This document shows positions 26,355 through 35,842 of a stretch of 64,000 nt of DNA, one piece after another; the stretch's first letter is position 1, and every line of letters starts with the position of its first letter. The notes beneath the pieces are model-generated. The model saw only the letters and a list, made by a program, of their open reading frames with translations, was not told where the DNA came from and did no database searches. Location of the stretch: positions 1 to 64,000 of the forward strand of contig DASXSF010000115.1 of the NCBI GenBank assembly GCA_036506155.1, written 5' to 3'. The position numbers and the translations under genes were made by a program. The DNA comes from DASXRA01 sp036506155. Lineage in GTDB: Bacteria > Actinomycetota > Actinomycetes > Mycobacteriales > Jatrophihabitantaceae.

Positions 26355-27113
26355 ATGGACGAACCGTCGATCAGGCAGAAACTGGCAGCCGAGGTGCTCG
26401 GCACGGCGTTCTTGGTTTTCATCGGGGTGGGCTCCGTGCCAGCCACCCTGATCATCAACGGCAAGGCGCCCTTCACCATGGCGGATCTGGGCATGATCTC
26501 GCTTGCCTTCGGCACGGTCGTCATCGCGACCGTGTATGCGCTGGGCCACGTGTCCGGCAACCACATCAACCCGGCGGTGACGCTGGGGCTGGCCGCCACT
26601 GGGAAGTTCCCGTGGCGCCAGGTGCCGTACTACATCGCCGCGCAGGTCACCGGGGCGATCATCGGCTCGCTGGCGATCATCGCCGTGCTCGGCAAGAAGG
26701 CGTCGAACGTCGGGCTGGGCGTGGCCAGCTACAGCGGATCGGTGCACTGGCCGCAGGCGTTCGCGGCCGAGTTCATCGGGACGTTCATCCTGGTGTTCAC
26801 CATCTTCGGCGTGATTCACCGCAAGGCCGCCGCCGGGTTCGCGGGCGTGGCCATCGGCTTCGTCGTCTTCGCGGCCATCATCCCAGTAGCGCCGACCACT
26901 GGCGCATCCATCAACCCGGCGCGCACATTTGGACCCATGCTGATTCAGCAGCTGTGGGGCGGCACCGTGCACTGGACGCAGCTGCCCGTGTATCTGGCCG
27001 CCGAGTTCCTCGCCGGTGCGGCCGCGGGGCTTGCGTTCGTCGCCGTGTCGCGCACGCCCGCCGACCGGCCCGTCCCCGACACCGTCGCCGACCTCGTCCC
27101 CGCGGAGCGCTGA
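26355..27113 (+). CDS. glpF: glycerol facilitator (MIP/aquaporin family)
   Basis: 252-residue channel with six membrane helices and both half-helix signatures, SGNHINPAVTLGLA and TGASINPARTFGPM. The Asp-rather-than-Gly choices of classical glycerol channels are not all clear from sight, but the operon with dihydroxyacetone kinase genes supports glycerol (or dihydroxyacetone) as cargo. The C-terminal tail is polar. AGGAG lies 13-17 bases before ATG 26355. The stop is immediately followed by the dhaK ATG at 27115, so it is the first gene of a four-gene operon under the promoter/operator at 26232-26289. Confidence 0.88.
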   Translation: MDEPSIRQKLAAEVLGTAFLVFIGVGSVPATLIINGKAPFTMADLGMISLAFGTVVIATVYALGHVSGNHINPAVTLGLAATGKFPWRQVPYYIAAQVTGAIIGSLAIIAVLGKKASNVGLGVASYSGSVHWPQAFAAEFIGTFILVFTIFGVIHRKAAAGFAGVAIGFVVFAAIIPVAPTTGASINPARTFGPMLIQQLWGGTVHWTQLPVYLAAEFLAGAAAGLAFVAVSRTPADRPVPDTVADLVPAER

Positions 27114-27114
27114 C

Positions 27115-28115
27115 ATGAAAAAGCTCATCAACGACGCGGCAAATGTCGTCACCGAGGCGCTGCTGGGCGTCGAGGCCGCGCACCCCGAATTGCGGGTCGA
27201 CCACGAAAACAAGATCGTCTACCGCGGCGACGCACCACGCCCCGGCAAGGTCGGGCTGATCTCCGGCGGCGGGTCCGGGCACGAGCCGATGCACGCCGGG
27301 CTGGTCGGGCTGGGCATGCTCGACGCCGCCTGTTGTGGCGAGGTGTTCACGTCGCCCGTCCCGGACCAGATGCTCGAAGCGACGAAGGCGGTCGACGGCG
27401 GCGCCGGTGTGCTGCACATCGTGAAGAACTACACCGGCGACGTCATGAACTTCGATATGGCCGCGGAGCTCGCCGCTGCCGAGGCGGGTGTCGAGGTGGT
27501 GTCCGTCGTCACAAACGACGATGTCGCCGTGCAGGACAGCACCTGGACGGCTGGGCGTCGCGGCGTCGGTGTCACCGTTCTCCTCGAGAAGATCGCCGGC
27601 GCCGCCGCCGAGCAGGGCCGGTCGCTGAAGGAAGTCGCGGACGTAGCCCGCGAAGTGAACGCCAACGGCCGCAGCATGGGCGTCGCGCTCACGTCGTGCA
27701 CCGTTCCGGCGAACGGCAAGCCCACATTCGAACTCGGTGAGGACGAGATGGAGGTCGGCGTCGGCATCCACGGCGAGCCGGGCCGCAGCCGCGCGCCACT
27801 CGCGTCCGCGCACGAGATCGCGGCGCTGCTCGCCGAACCCGTCCTGGCCGACCTGCCGTTCAGCCGAGGCGACGCCGTGATCGCGTTCATGAACGGGCTC
27901 GGCGGCACGCCGCTGATCGAGCTGTACCTGATGTACGGCGAGATCGCGCGCATCCTCGCCGGACGCGGCGTGACCGTGGCGCGCAGCCTGGTCGGCTCGT
28001 ACATCACGTCACTCGACATGGCCGGCTGCTCGCTCACCCTGCTGCGCGCAGGCGACGAACTGTTGCGGTTGTGGGACGCTCCGGTCAACACGCCCGCCCT
28101 GCGCTGGGGAGTCTG

Positions 28116-28116
<1 letters not shown>
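27115..28116 (+). CDS. dhaK: dihydroxyacetone kinase subunit DhaK
   Basis: 333 residues, the usual length. DhaK binds dihydroxyacetone as a hemiaminal on a His and presents it to DhaL for phosphorylation. Seen: LISGGGSGHEPMHAGLVG (substrate loop), HIVKNYTGDVMNFDMA, and GVGIHGEPG, which carries the covalent-binding His. MKKLINDAANVVTEAL is the typical N-terminus. The stop overlaps the dhaL start (TGATG). Product: dihydroxyacetone phosphate for glycolysis, with phosphate coming from PEP via the fused DhaM-HPr-EI protein two genes on. Confidence 0.92.
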
Positions 28117-28706
<590 letters not shown>

Positions 28707-28709
28707 GCC

Positions 28710-31115
28710 ATGGTGGGCATCGTCGTCGTGTCGCACAGTCGGGCGCTGGCGCTATCTGCGGTCGAGTTGGCCGGCCAGATGCTTTCCGGCACGCGTCCCC
28801 AGATCGCCGTCGCTGCCGGGTTGGACGAAACGACGCTCGGCACGGATGCCGTCCAGGTCAAGGAGGCCATCGAGCGGGTCGACGGGCCGGACGGGGTGGT
28901 CGTGCTGCTCGACCTCGGCAGCGCGGTGCTCAGCGCCGAACTCGCGCTGGACCTGCTCGACGACACCGTACGGGAGCGGGTGATCCTCAGCCCGGCGCCG
29001 CTCGTCGAGGGACTCGTAGCAGCGGCGGTCACCGCGGCCGGCGGGGCGTCGGCCGCCGAGGTCGCCGCCGAGGCCTCCACCGCCCTGGCCGGCAAGCAGG
29101 CTCACCTGTCGCAGGCCGGGACCTTCGGTCCGGCCCCCGTCGACGAAGCTGCCGTGCGCGGGGTGTTCGTCGTCGCCAACCCGCACGGGCTGCACGCGCG
29201 TCCGGCCGCGCGGCTGGTGGCCCAGGTGCGCACGCTCGACGCTCGCGTCCAACTCACGAACTGCAGCACCGGGGCCGGCCCCGTCCCTGCGTCCAGCCTG
29301 AGCCGGGTGGCGACGCTCGGTGCCCTTTCGGGGCACGAGATCGAGGTTGCCGTGACCGGCAGCCAGGCCACGGAGGCGCTCGAGCAGATCCTTGCCCTGG
29401 CTGCGCGACGCTTCGACGAGGCGGGCGACGTGGCGCAACCGCAGCCTTCACTCACGTCCGGCCCACTCGCCGCGGCACCGGGCATTGCGATCGGACCCGC
29501 TCGGCGGGCCGACGCCCGGACGCCCGCCGTGCCGCATCGCGAGCCCGGGGAGCCGGTCACGCACTGGCGGCGGCTGCGCGAGGCCATCGCCGCCACCCGC
29601 CGAGACCTCGGCCGCACTCGTGCCCGGGTCAGCCGCGAGTCGGGCGAAGGCGATGCTGCGATCTTCGACGCACACCTCATGCTGCTCGACGACGCTGCCC
29701 TGCTCGCCGACGTACGCTCGCGCATCGACGGCGGCGCCGGCCCGGCGCGCGCGTGGCGCGACGCCGTCACACGGATCGAGGAGGAATTCGCCGCGCTCGA
29801 CGACCCGTACCTGCGCGCGCGGGCCGCGGACGTACGGGCCGTCGGCGAGCAAGTGCTGCGCCACCTGCTCGGCGTGGCATCGGGTTTCGCGGCGGAGCCC
29901 GGCATCCTGCTCGCGGCAGACCTCACCCCCGCCGACGCTGCCGAGCTGGACCCCGGCGTGACCGTCGCCGCCGTATTGGCGTTCGGCAGTCCCACGTCGC
30001 ACGCGGCGATCCTCGCCCGGGCCAAGGGCATCCCGCTGCTCGTCGCCGCTGGGGCTGACGTCCTCGCCATCGCAGACGGCACGACGCTGGTCGTGGACGC
30101 CGATACCGCCACACTGATCGTCGACCCGACCCGCGACATCCGCGCCGACTACGAGCACCGCCTGACCAAAAGGGCGCACGCACTGGCCGTGGCACACGCT
30201 GCCGCAGCCGAGCCGGCCGTCACCGCCGACGGAACGACCATCGCGGTCTGCGCCAACGTCGGATCCGTCGACGACGCCAAAACGGCCGCTGACGCACATG
30301 CCGACGGCGCCGGCCTCGTCCGTACCGAGTTCCTGTTCCAGTCCCGCGCCGAACCGCCCACCGTCCGGGAGCAGGAAGCCGTCTATCGCGCCATCACCGA
30401 CGCGTTCGGTGGCCGCCGTGTCGTGTTCCGCACCCTGGACGCCGGCGCCGACAAACCGCTGTCGTTCCTTCCGGTCGAACACGAGGCCAATCCGTACCTG
30501 GGCGTACGGGGCATTCGGCTGACGCTGCGGCAGCGTGATCTGCTACGGCACCAGCTGCGGGCGATCTGTGCCGTCGCCGCCGACGCTCCGGTCAGCGTTA
30601 TGTTCCCGATGGTGAGCACGGTCGACGAGTTCCTGGCCGCCCTCGCCGTGCTCGACGAGGCGTGTGCCGGGGAACGCCCCGCCGGTATGCAGGTAGGCAC
30701 GATGATCGAGGTGCCATCGGCGGCATTGAAGGCGGCGGCGTTCGCCCCCCACGTCGATTTCTTCAGCATCGGAACGAACGACCTCGCGCAGTACGCGCTG
30801 GCGGCCGAGCGGGGGAACCCGGCACTGGCCGCGCTCGCCGACCCGCTGGATCCGGGCGTTCTGCAACTCATCGGGGCCGTGTGCCGCTACGCGGGTGCCG
30901 CGTCGGTCTCTGTCTGCGGCGAAGCTGCCGCCGATCCGGTCGTCGTGCCCCTGCTGCTCGGCCTCGGAGTGAAATCACTCAGTGTCGCGCCGTCAAGCGT
31001 CGCCGCAATGAAGCAGGCAGTCCGTCTCGTCGACACGGCTCACGCCGCGCGCGTGGCCGAACAGGCATTCCGCTGCGCCACAGCAGCCGAGGTACGGCAG
31101 ATCGCCCGGGCGTGA
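28710..31115 (+). CDS. dhaM: DhaM-HPr-Enzyme I fusion phosphoryl donor for dihydroxyacetone kinase
   Basis: 801 residues in three modules. Residues 1-130 are an EIIA-Man-like DhaM domain (active His in IVVVSHSRALA). Residues 150-235 are HPr (VANPHGLHARPAARL, active His). Residues 250-801 are PTS Enzyme I: phospho-His in FGSPTSHAAILARAKG, PEP-site VRTEFLF, NPYLGVRGIR, and SVCGEAAADP near the active Cys. The chain should pass phosphate from PEP through EI, HPr and DhaM to the ADP on DhaL without general PTS proteins. Compared with E. coli DhaM (which has only part of EI), the EI module here looks full length with its PEP-binding half. Last gene of the operon; a hairpin follows at 31123. Confidence 0.9.
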   Translation: MVGIVVVSHSRALALSAVELAGQMLSGTRPQIAVAAGLDETTLGTDAVQVKEAIERVDGPDGVVVLLDLGSAVLSAELALDLLDDTVRERVILSPAPLVEGLVAAAVTAAGGASAAEVAAEASTALAGKQAHLSQAGTFGPAPVDEAAVRGVFVVANPHGLHARPAARLVAQVRTLDARVQLTNCSTGAGPVPASSLSRVATLGALSGHEIEVAVTGSQATEALEQILALAARRFDEAGDVAQPQPSLTSGPLAAAPGIAIGPARRADARTPAVPHREPGEPVTHWRRLREAIAATRRDLGRTRARVSRESGEGDAAIFDAHLMLLDDAALLADVRSRIDGGAGPARAWRDAVTRIEEEFAALDDPYLRARAADVRAVGEQVLRHLLGVASGFAAEPGILLAADLTPADAAELDPGVTVAAVLAFGSPTSHAAILARAKGIPLLVAAGADVLAIADGTTLVVDADTATLIVDPTRDIRADYEHRLTKRAHALAVAHAAAAEPAVTADGTTIAVCANVGSVDDAKTAADAHADGAGLVRTEFLFQSRAEPPTVREQEAVYRAITDAFGGRRVVFRTLDAGADKPLSFLPVEHEANPYLGVRGIRLTLRQRDLLRHQLRAICAVAADAPVSVMFPMVSTVDEFLAALAVLDEACAGERPAGMQVGTMIEVPSAALKAAAFAPHVDFFSIGTNDLAQYALAAERGNPALAALADPLDPGVLQLIGAVCRYAGAASVSVCGEAAADPVVVPLLLGLGVKSLSVAPSSVAAMKQAVRLVDTAHAARVAEQAFRCATAAEVRQIARA

Positions 31116-31122
31116 GCAAACG

Positions 31123-31141
31123 ACTGTCCACTATGGACAGT
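31123..31141. terminator. hairpin between convergent genes
   Basis: ACTGTCCA (31123-31130) and TGGACAGT (31134-31141) form a perfect 8-bp stem with a CTA loop, just after the dhaM stop and before the end of the converging beta-helix gene. No T-run follows, so termination strength is uncertain; it could serve both strands. Confidence 0.5.
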
Positions 31142-31146
31142 GCGTG

Positions 31147-32895
31147 TCAGCGCATGCGCTCGCGCCTGACAGCAGCCAGGGCAGTACTGGTTCCGACCAC
31201 GGCAGCCGATGTCACCGGATCGTGGGGCGCGTGAGCCGGGCCGCCGCACCAAGGGTTGTGTACCGGCACCCCGACGCACGGGTCGGGCATCGTCAGCTGT
31301 GGCGCCAGCGGCGGCATCACGACGTGTTCTTGGCGCGGGTAGTTGTTCGGCACACCCGGCGGGCACGGGCCGAACGCCTCGGTTGCGCACAGCACCTCGA
31401 CGCCGAGCAGAGCCGTGCTTGCCGGGTCCGGGTAGACGGGCAGTCCGCAGACGCCCTGGGCGGACTGCAGGGTCAGCGGCCAGCTGGACGCCTGCCCACC
31501 GCCGGCCTCGGCGTTGTCGTGGAAGCAGTCACCCGGCGCGCCCGGCGCCTCGGCCGGCGGGGTCGACAGGTCGGCGAGATCGCCGTTCGTCGGGTTGCCG
31601 AAGAAGCCGTTGCCCTCGAAGGTGTTGCCCGCGATCTCGTTGCCGAAAACGTTGAACAGGCACGGCACCGTCAGGCCCAGGAAGCTGCCGCCGGGTACGC
31701 CACCTCGGCAGTCGGGCACGTTTACCGGGGAGGCCGGACCGGTATCCGGGAAGACGGTAGTAAGGACGCCCCACGATCCGTTGTTGACGAACCGGTTGTT
31801 GATCACCGTGTCGTTGCGGGCACCGGCGAGCGAGATGCCGGTGCCGACCGGGCCGTGGGCCGCGTCGCCGCTCTGCGGGACGTCGGCGTTGTTGTTGTCG
31901 TGCACGAAGTTGTTCTCGAAGATCCAGCACGAGTGGGTGCCGGTCGGGCCGCTGCCGCCGCCCGGGCAGGTTCCGTCCTGCGGGCTGGGTGCGTCCGCGC
32001 TGTTCTGACTGTTCGTGTCGAAGCCGTCCTTGTTGTGGTCGAACTCGGAGTTCTCGATAATCAGACGGCCGCCGGAGTTCGTCCCCGAATAGCCGAGCGC
32101 GCTGTACTGAGCGTGCGCGTGGTTGATGACGGCGTCGCAGTCGGGGCAGGCGCCGATGTAGTAGGCGCCGTCGGAGAAATTGCTCGCGTAGGTGTGATCC
32201 AGCAGGCCCGGCCCGCTGGCGTTCGAGACGAACAAGCCGTACTGTGCGGCGGTCTCGGGATCGGCCGGGTCGTAGAACGTCGAGGTCGCTGATAGGTACG
32301 AACTCCGCCATGGGCCCGTGCCGATGGCGCCGGAGTCGTCACCGCCGTTCCACCAGATCTCGTTGCCGCTGCCCGCGCTACCGGACAGGAAGTTGCATAC
32401 GGTCAGGTTGTCGACGCTGACCCCGTCGACCTTGAACGCCTCGACACCGTTGCGGCCGGACGACGTCCCCGACGCATCGGGCACGCCATAGTCCTGATCG
32501 GCCGGGTCGGCTGAACAGGACCGCGAGCCCGGCTTGGTGCCGTCGACGATGACCCGGTTGCGATCCATACCGCGCAGGTGCACCTCAGGCGTCGTGATGA
32601 GCACCCCGGCCGGATGGTCGCTGCCGCGCTGCGCCGGCGTGTAGTCCATGCGCGGGTGGTAGTCACCCGGCCCGATGAGGATCCAGTCGCCGGGACGTGC
32701 CGACGCCACCGCGGCCTCGATGCTCGACCGATTACCGGGGATGCCGTGCCAGCTGCCCACCCGCCAGACATGGACCGCGCGTGCGTCGGCGTGCGGTGGC
32801 GCCGCCAGCGCGGCCACCACCAGCGCCACGGCGAGCATCACGCTGGCGAGCGCTCGGGATCTGCGGTTCTGCTCAAGTACCTGCAGGCTCGGCAT
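31147..32895 (-). CDS. secreted right-handed parallel beta-helix protein
   Basis: 582 residues. A signal peptide (ALASVMLAVALVVAALAAPP, cut near HADARA) precedes a pectate-lyase-like parallel beta-helix with rungs such as GVSVDNLTVCNFLSGSAGSG, GGRLIIENSEFDHNKDGFD and NDTVINNRFVNNGSWGVL. The fold occurs in polysaccharide lyases, hydrolases and adhesins; the Asp/Lys/Arg triad of true pectate lyases cannot be assigned by eye, so the activity is open. Multiple Cys (CPDCD, CLF, CGLP, CP) suggest disulfides. ATG 32895 is preferred; upstream codons in frame are not protein-like. It follows the second ECF sigma gene on the same strand and could be its target. Confidence 0.75.
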   Translation of the reverse strand: MPSLQVLEQNRRSRALASVMLAVALVVAALAAPPHADARAVHVWRVGSWHGIPGNRSSIEAAVASARPGDWILIGPGDYHPRMDYTPAQRGSDHPAGVLITTPEVHLRGMDRNRVIVDGTKPGSRSCSADPADQDYGVPDASGTSSGRNGVEAFKVDGVSVDNLTVCNFLSGSAGSGNEIWWNGGDDSGAIGTGPWRSSYLSATSTFYDPADPETAAQYGLFVSNASGPGLLDHTYASNFSDGAYYIGACPDCDAVINHAHAQYSALGYSGTNSGGRLIIENSEFDHNKDGFDTNSQNSADAPSPQDGTCPGGGSGPTGTHSCWIFENNFVHDNNNADVPQSGDAAHGPVGTGISLAGARNDTVINNRFVNNGSWGVLTTVFPDTGPASPVNVPDCRGGVPGGSFLGLTVPCLFNVFGNEIAGNTFEGNGFFGNPTNGDLADLSTPPAEAPGAPGDCFHDNAEAGGGQASSWPLTLQSAQGVCGLPVYPDPASTALLGVEVLCATEAFGPCPPGVPNNYPRQEHVVMPPLAPQLTMPDPCVGVPVHNPWCGGPAHAPHDPVTSAAVVGTSTALAAVRRERMR

Positions 32896-33080
32896 CAGAC
32901 GGCTCCAATGCGATTCGGCGCACCGGGCTCGGCGCGCACCCACCGGCGGACATCGCTGCGGCCGCCCGCGCGCAATCGCTGCGGCAGCGACTTGTAGGGC
33001 GTCCGGCTCGCAGCTTAGCCCGGCAAGGTCCCGTTCACCGACGCGTGCAGTGTGGCCCGGGCCGCTGGCACGTAAGGCAC

Positions 33081-33113
33081 CTAGGTTTCGGGATGCCGCT
33101 GTCGCGTGGTCAT
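33081..33113 (-). other. 10-codon ORF coupled to the sigma gene; possible anti-sigma remnant
   Basis: ATG 33113 overlaps the sigma-factor stop as ATGA, exactly where a cognate anti-sigma gene usually begins, but the frame closes after MTTRQRHPET. In a different frame just beyond lie LGALRASGPGHTARVGERDL and LAGLSCEP, loosely like the zinc-finger anti-sigma pattern LGAYVLGALxPAERxxxExHLAGCxxC. Inference: a truncated, frameshifted anti-sigma gene. Weak evidence. Confidence 0.3.
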
Positions 33114-33658
33114 GACGCAATTCCTTTCGCTGTCGACAGCGGGCGTGAGAATGCGTCGCGTAGCTGGCGTAACGCGTGATGTGAACGCGATTTGACCGTA
33201 CCCGGTGGAATTCCTAATATCTTGGCTGTCTCGGCGACGCTGTATCCGTGGAAATAGAGCTCGACCAGCACGGCACGGTGGCTGCCCGGCAGCCGGTCGA
33301 GTGCGTCGAGCACGGACAGGGTGTCCACCACCAGGTCGGAGTGATCGCGCTCGACCGGCGATGCGCTCGGCGGCGCGGCGACCTCGATCGGCCGTGCCGC
33401 GCGTGCCCGCGCTTGATCTATGACGATGTTGCGGGCAACGGTGAGCAGCCAGCCGCGCACAGAGCCCTTGTCGTTGAGAAGCTTGTCGGAGTGTTTCCAC
33501 GCTCGCACAAGGGTTTCCTGCACCACGTCCTCAGCCCCGGCACGGTCGCCAGTCAGCGTCGCCGCGTAGGCGAGCAATGCACGCCCGTGCTGCTCGTACA
33601 GCGAGTTGACCAGAGCTTCGTCGGCGGCATCCTGCCGCGTGCGTCTTCGCAGCGCCAT
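33110..33658 (-). CDS. ECF-type RNA polymerase sigma factor
   Basis: 182 residues. Region 2 (VNSLYEQHGRALLAYAATLT, AEDVVQETLVRAWKHSDKLL, RGWLLTVARNIVIDQARARA) and region 4 (LDRLPGSHRAVLVELYFHGY, ILGIPPGTVKSRSHHALRQL) are complete and canonical, similar to the SigL/SigK group. ATG 33658 has AGAGGGGAC upstream; a start at 33679 is possible. An ATGA overlap at the 3' end points to a former anti-sigma partner that is now missing or broken. It is divergent from the CHRD gene and upstream of the beta-helix gene; either may be under its control. Confidence 0.88.
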   Translation of the reverse strand: MALRRRTRQDAADEALVNSLYEQHGRALLAYAATLTGDRAGAEDVVQETLVRAWKHSDKLLNDKGSVRGWLLTVARNIVIDQARARAARPIEVAAPPSASPVERDHSDLVVDTLSVLDALDRLPGSHRAVLVELYFHGYSVAETAKILGIPPGTVKSRSHHALRQLRDAFSRPLSTAKGIAS

Positions 33659-33769
33659 CGCCGGTCCCCTCTGCGCCACCTTCGCGGTGCTGTCAGGTGT
33701 CGATGCGACCTATACGTGAGCCGAGGCCCGATCGGTTCCATCAATATGACCCACGACACATTGCGCGGA

Positions 33770-33783
33770 CGATTTCGAAATCG
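33770..33783. promoter_or_regulatory. 14-bp perfect palindrome in the sigma/CHRD divergent region
   Basis: CGATTTCGAAATCG at 33770-33783 is fully self-complementary and lies in the 333-bp gap between the sigma gene and the CHRD gene. It is AT-richer than its surroundings. Possible operator for the divergent pair; the binding protein is unknown. Confidence 0.35.
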
Positions 33784-33863
33784 CGTAAACCGATCTTTGC
33801 CAGCGTCCGTGTTATGGGTGCCGCCCACGAACCACGGCAATCCACCCGACCGGAAGGACCCGA

Positions 33864-33995
33864 ATGAATTGCATCCGAGTTGTATTCGCGAGGCGCTGCG
33901 GTCCGTCGATGCCACCAACATCACCCGCAACTAGATCGACCCATCGGCCCACCCACACGGCGTGGGCCGCAGACCCGGAAGGACAAACACCATGA
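33864..33995 (+). CDS. 43-residue upstream ORF overlapping the CHRD gene
   Basis: ATG 33864 is preceded by GGAAGGA, as is the CHRD gene itself, and the frame runs 43 codons to TGA 33993-33995, which overlaps the CHRD start (ATGA). The peptide begins MNCIRVVFARRCGPSMPP and is otherwise Thr/Pro/His-rich. No family. It could be a leader peptide that couples translation, or a chance frame. Confidence 0.35.
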   Translation: MNCIRVVFARRCGPSMPPTSPATRSTHRPTHTAWAADPEGQTP

Positions 33996-34942
33996 CCAGC
34001 AGCACAACACGCCGCCTGGCAAGCGGCATCGGGGCCGTCCTGGCCGCCGCGGCGGCGTCCGCCACCCTGGCGGTCAGCGCGGCGTCGGCAAGCACCGACG
34101 TGACCCCACCGACTGGCATCACCGTGCCCGGCAGCGCGACCGGCGCCCCCGCCGTCCTCGTGGCGAGCCTGGAGGGCCGGAACGTGGTGACGGGCGGCGC
34201 AGTGGACGGGCGCGCCTTGGAACTGATCGGCATCCAGGGGGACACCCTGTCGTACTCAGTTTCCTGGCGCGGTATCGGCAGCCCCACCGAGGCCGGCATC
34301 CACGCCGGAGTGCGCGGAGTGAACGGCCCGCTCGTCGTGCCGCTGTTCACGGCCGCGAGGCCTGCCGATGGTTTCGCGTCGGGCACCGTCACGGTTACCG
34401 ACCCGACCGTGCTGGCATCGCTGCGCACGGACCCGAGCAGCTTCTACACCGACCTCCGCACGACCGCGTTCCCGGACGGCGCGGCACGCGCCCAACTGCA
34501 CCAGCTCACCCACCAGGTCGCCACGACCGGAGTCGCTGCGCTGCAGGAGTCGGTCGTGCTCGGGAGCCAGATCTACGCCTGCACCCCGCAACCTGACGGC
34601 TCGTTCGCGTTCACCCAGCACGACGTCGACGCGCACCTGACCGGCGGCATCCACCACACCTTCGTGCAACCGGACAGCGGCCCGCCGCAGTGGCAGGCAC
34701 CTGACGGCAGCGCGGTCACCGGTAAGGTCGTTGCCAAGAACGCCAACGGCGCGGGCAACATCGCCGAGCTGAATCTCGACGCCACCCAGATCGGCGCCGC
34801 CACCGGACTGCTCGCCCACGCAGTCGAGGTGCTCCGCCTGAACACCGTCGGCGGTGTCGCCCCGACCGGTACCTGCGACCCGCAGGCCACGCCCACTGTG
34901 GCCGTGCCGTACCAGGCCGACTACGTGTTCATCAGCGGCTAG
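33992..34942 (+). CDS. secreted CHRD-domain / DUF3455 protein
   Basis: 316 residues. A signal peptide (LASGIGAVLAAAAASATLAV, ending SAASAST) leads to a CHRD domain at residues 50-150 (LIGIQGDTLSYSVSWRGIGS, EAGIHAGVRGVNGPLVVPLF, YTDLRTTAFPDGAARAQL). Then comes a DUF3455-like region at 165-310 (GSQIYACTPQPDGSFAFTQH, HHTFVQPDSGPPQWQAPDGS, DYVFISG). CHRD domains occur in extracellular binding proteins; DUF3455 has no known function. ATG 33992 has GGAAGGA upstream. A long palindrome 50 bases after the stop probably ends the transcript. Confidence 0.82.
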   Translation: MTSSTTRRLASGIGAVLAAAAASATLAVSAASASTDVTPPTGITVPGSATGAPAVLVASLEGRNVVTGGAVDGRALELIGIQGDTLSYSVSWRGIGSPTEAGIHAGVRGVNGPLVVPLFTAARPADGFASGTVTVTDPTVLASLRTDPSSFYTDLRTTAFPDGAARAQLHQLTHQVATTGVAALQESVVLGSQIYACTPQPDGSFAFTQHDVDAHLTGGIHHTFVQPDSGPPQWQAPDGSAVTGKVVAKNANGAGNIAELNLDATQIGAATGLLAHAVEVLRLNTVGGVAPTGTCDPQATPTVAVPYQADYVFISG

Positions 34943-34993
34943 GCCGCTGAACCGACAGCATGGCGCTGCGTCAACGCGCGACGAGTTACAGAA

Positions 34994-35035
34994 GACGATG
35001 GCCTCGACCCTTCGCGAAGGATCGAGGCCATCGTC
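34994..35035. terminator. 42-bp near-perfect palindrome (strong hairpin)
   Basis: GACGATGGCCTCGA (34994-35007) and TCGAGGCCATCGTC (35022-35035) are perfect 14-bp arms. Inside, after one C/A mismatch, CCTTCG and CGAAGG pair directly. The whole element can form a 20-pair cruciform with almost no loop. It lies between the CHRD gene and the SnoaL-like gene. No T-run follows, so it may be a rho-independent-like stop, a protein site or a small mobile palindrome. Confidence 0.65.
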
Positions 35036-35124
35036 TCGGTTCGGACCTTGTACCGCCGCAGGAGCGGTGCCGATAGCATCCTGAACGCGCGCCCACGCGG
35101 CCGCGCAGAGCCTCTGGAGCGATC

Positions 35125-35595
35125 ATGGCGCGCAACGGCATAACCGAGGCCGACGTCGCCGACCTGGCGCAACGCTGCCAGGACGCCGCCGCCTCGCTGA
35201 TCCGCGGTGACGTGCGCACGTATCTCAGCCTGTTCATGCACGCTGACGACTACACATTGATCCCGCCGTTCGGCGGAGCGCCCCGGCACGGATTCGACGC
35301 CAGCGATGATGCCGTCGAACAGCTGTCCCGCTTCTTCGCCGGAGGCGAGGCGCAGGTGGACGTGGTGCAGTCCTACGTCTCCGCCGACTTCGTCATGCTG
35401 GCGCTGATCGAGCGGCAACACGGCAAGGTGGGCGGGCTAGCGGATCAGGACTGGTCATTGCGCGTGACGATGCTGTTCCGCCGGGAGGGCGACGGCTGGC
35501 GACTGGTGCATCGGCACGCCGACCCACTCGTGCGCGAGATCGACGTCCATCGGGCCGCCGCACTCGCCCGTGGCGACGCAGCCGCCGAGGCCTAG
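35125..35595 (+). CDS. SnoaL/DUF4440-like (NTF2-fold) protein
   Basis: 156 residues with the NTF2-like pattern: helix AQRCQDAAASLIRGDVRTYL, then SLFMHADDYTLIPPFGGAPR, and the strands VVQSYVSADFVMLALIERQH, WSLRVTMLFRREGDGWRLVH, RHADPL. Members are ligand-binding proteins or isomerases; nothing shows a specific substrate. It has no signal peptide. It stands alone between the palindrome at 34994 and a 250-bp stretch with no supported gene (35596-35842). Confidence 0.75.
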   Translation: MARNGITEADVADLAQRCQDAAASLIRGDVRTYLSLFMHADDYTLIPPFGGAPRHGFDASDDAVEQLSRFFAGGEAQVDVVQSYVSADFVMLALIERQHGKVGGLADQDWSLRVTMLFRREGDGWRLVHRHADPLVREIDVHRAAALARGDAAAEA

Positions 35596-35842
35596 CCCGA
35601 TCGGCCGACCGACGCATCATCGGCGCACTGACTGCCAAAACCTCGGTGATGTCGATCAGTAATGGCACGTCGTGCTTGACCCCGAATAGGTATACGAAGG
35701 TCACGTCACTCTATGTCTGAGCACCGCCTGATATGTGCGGCCGACGCCCCTAAAGGCCGGGCCTCGCTACCGGGGCGGCAGATTGCTCACTCGGTTGCCT
35801 TCCGAGCCATGGCGGCTTGACATTGCAGTTCCTGGGAGGAGC

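Noticed and set aside
35393..35704. Minus-strand frame starting TFVYLFGVKHDVPLL
   Set aside because: The first 35 codons look protein-like, but the rest is antisense to the SnoaL-like gene and no family or ribosome-binding site supports it; possibly a gene fragment.
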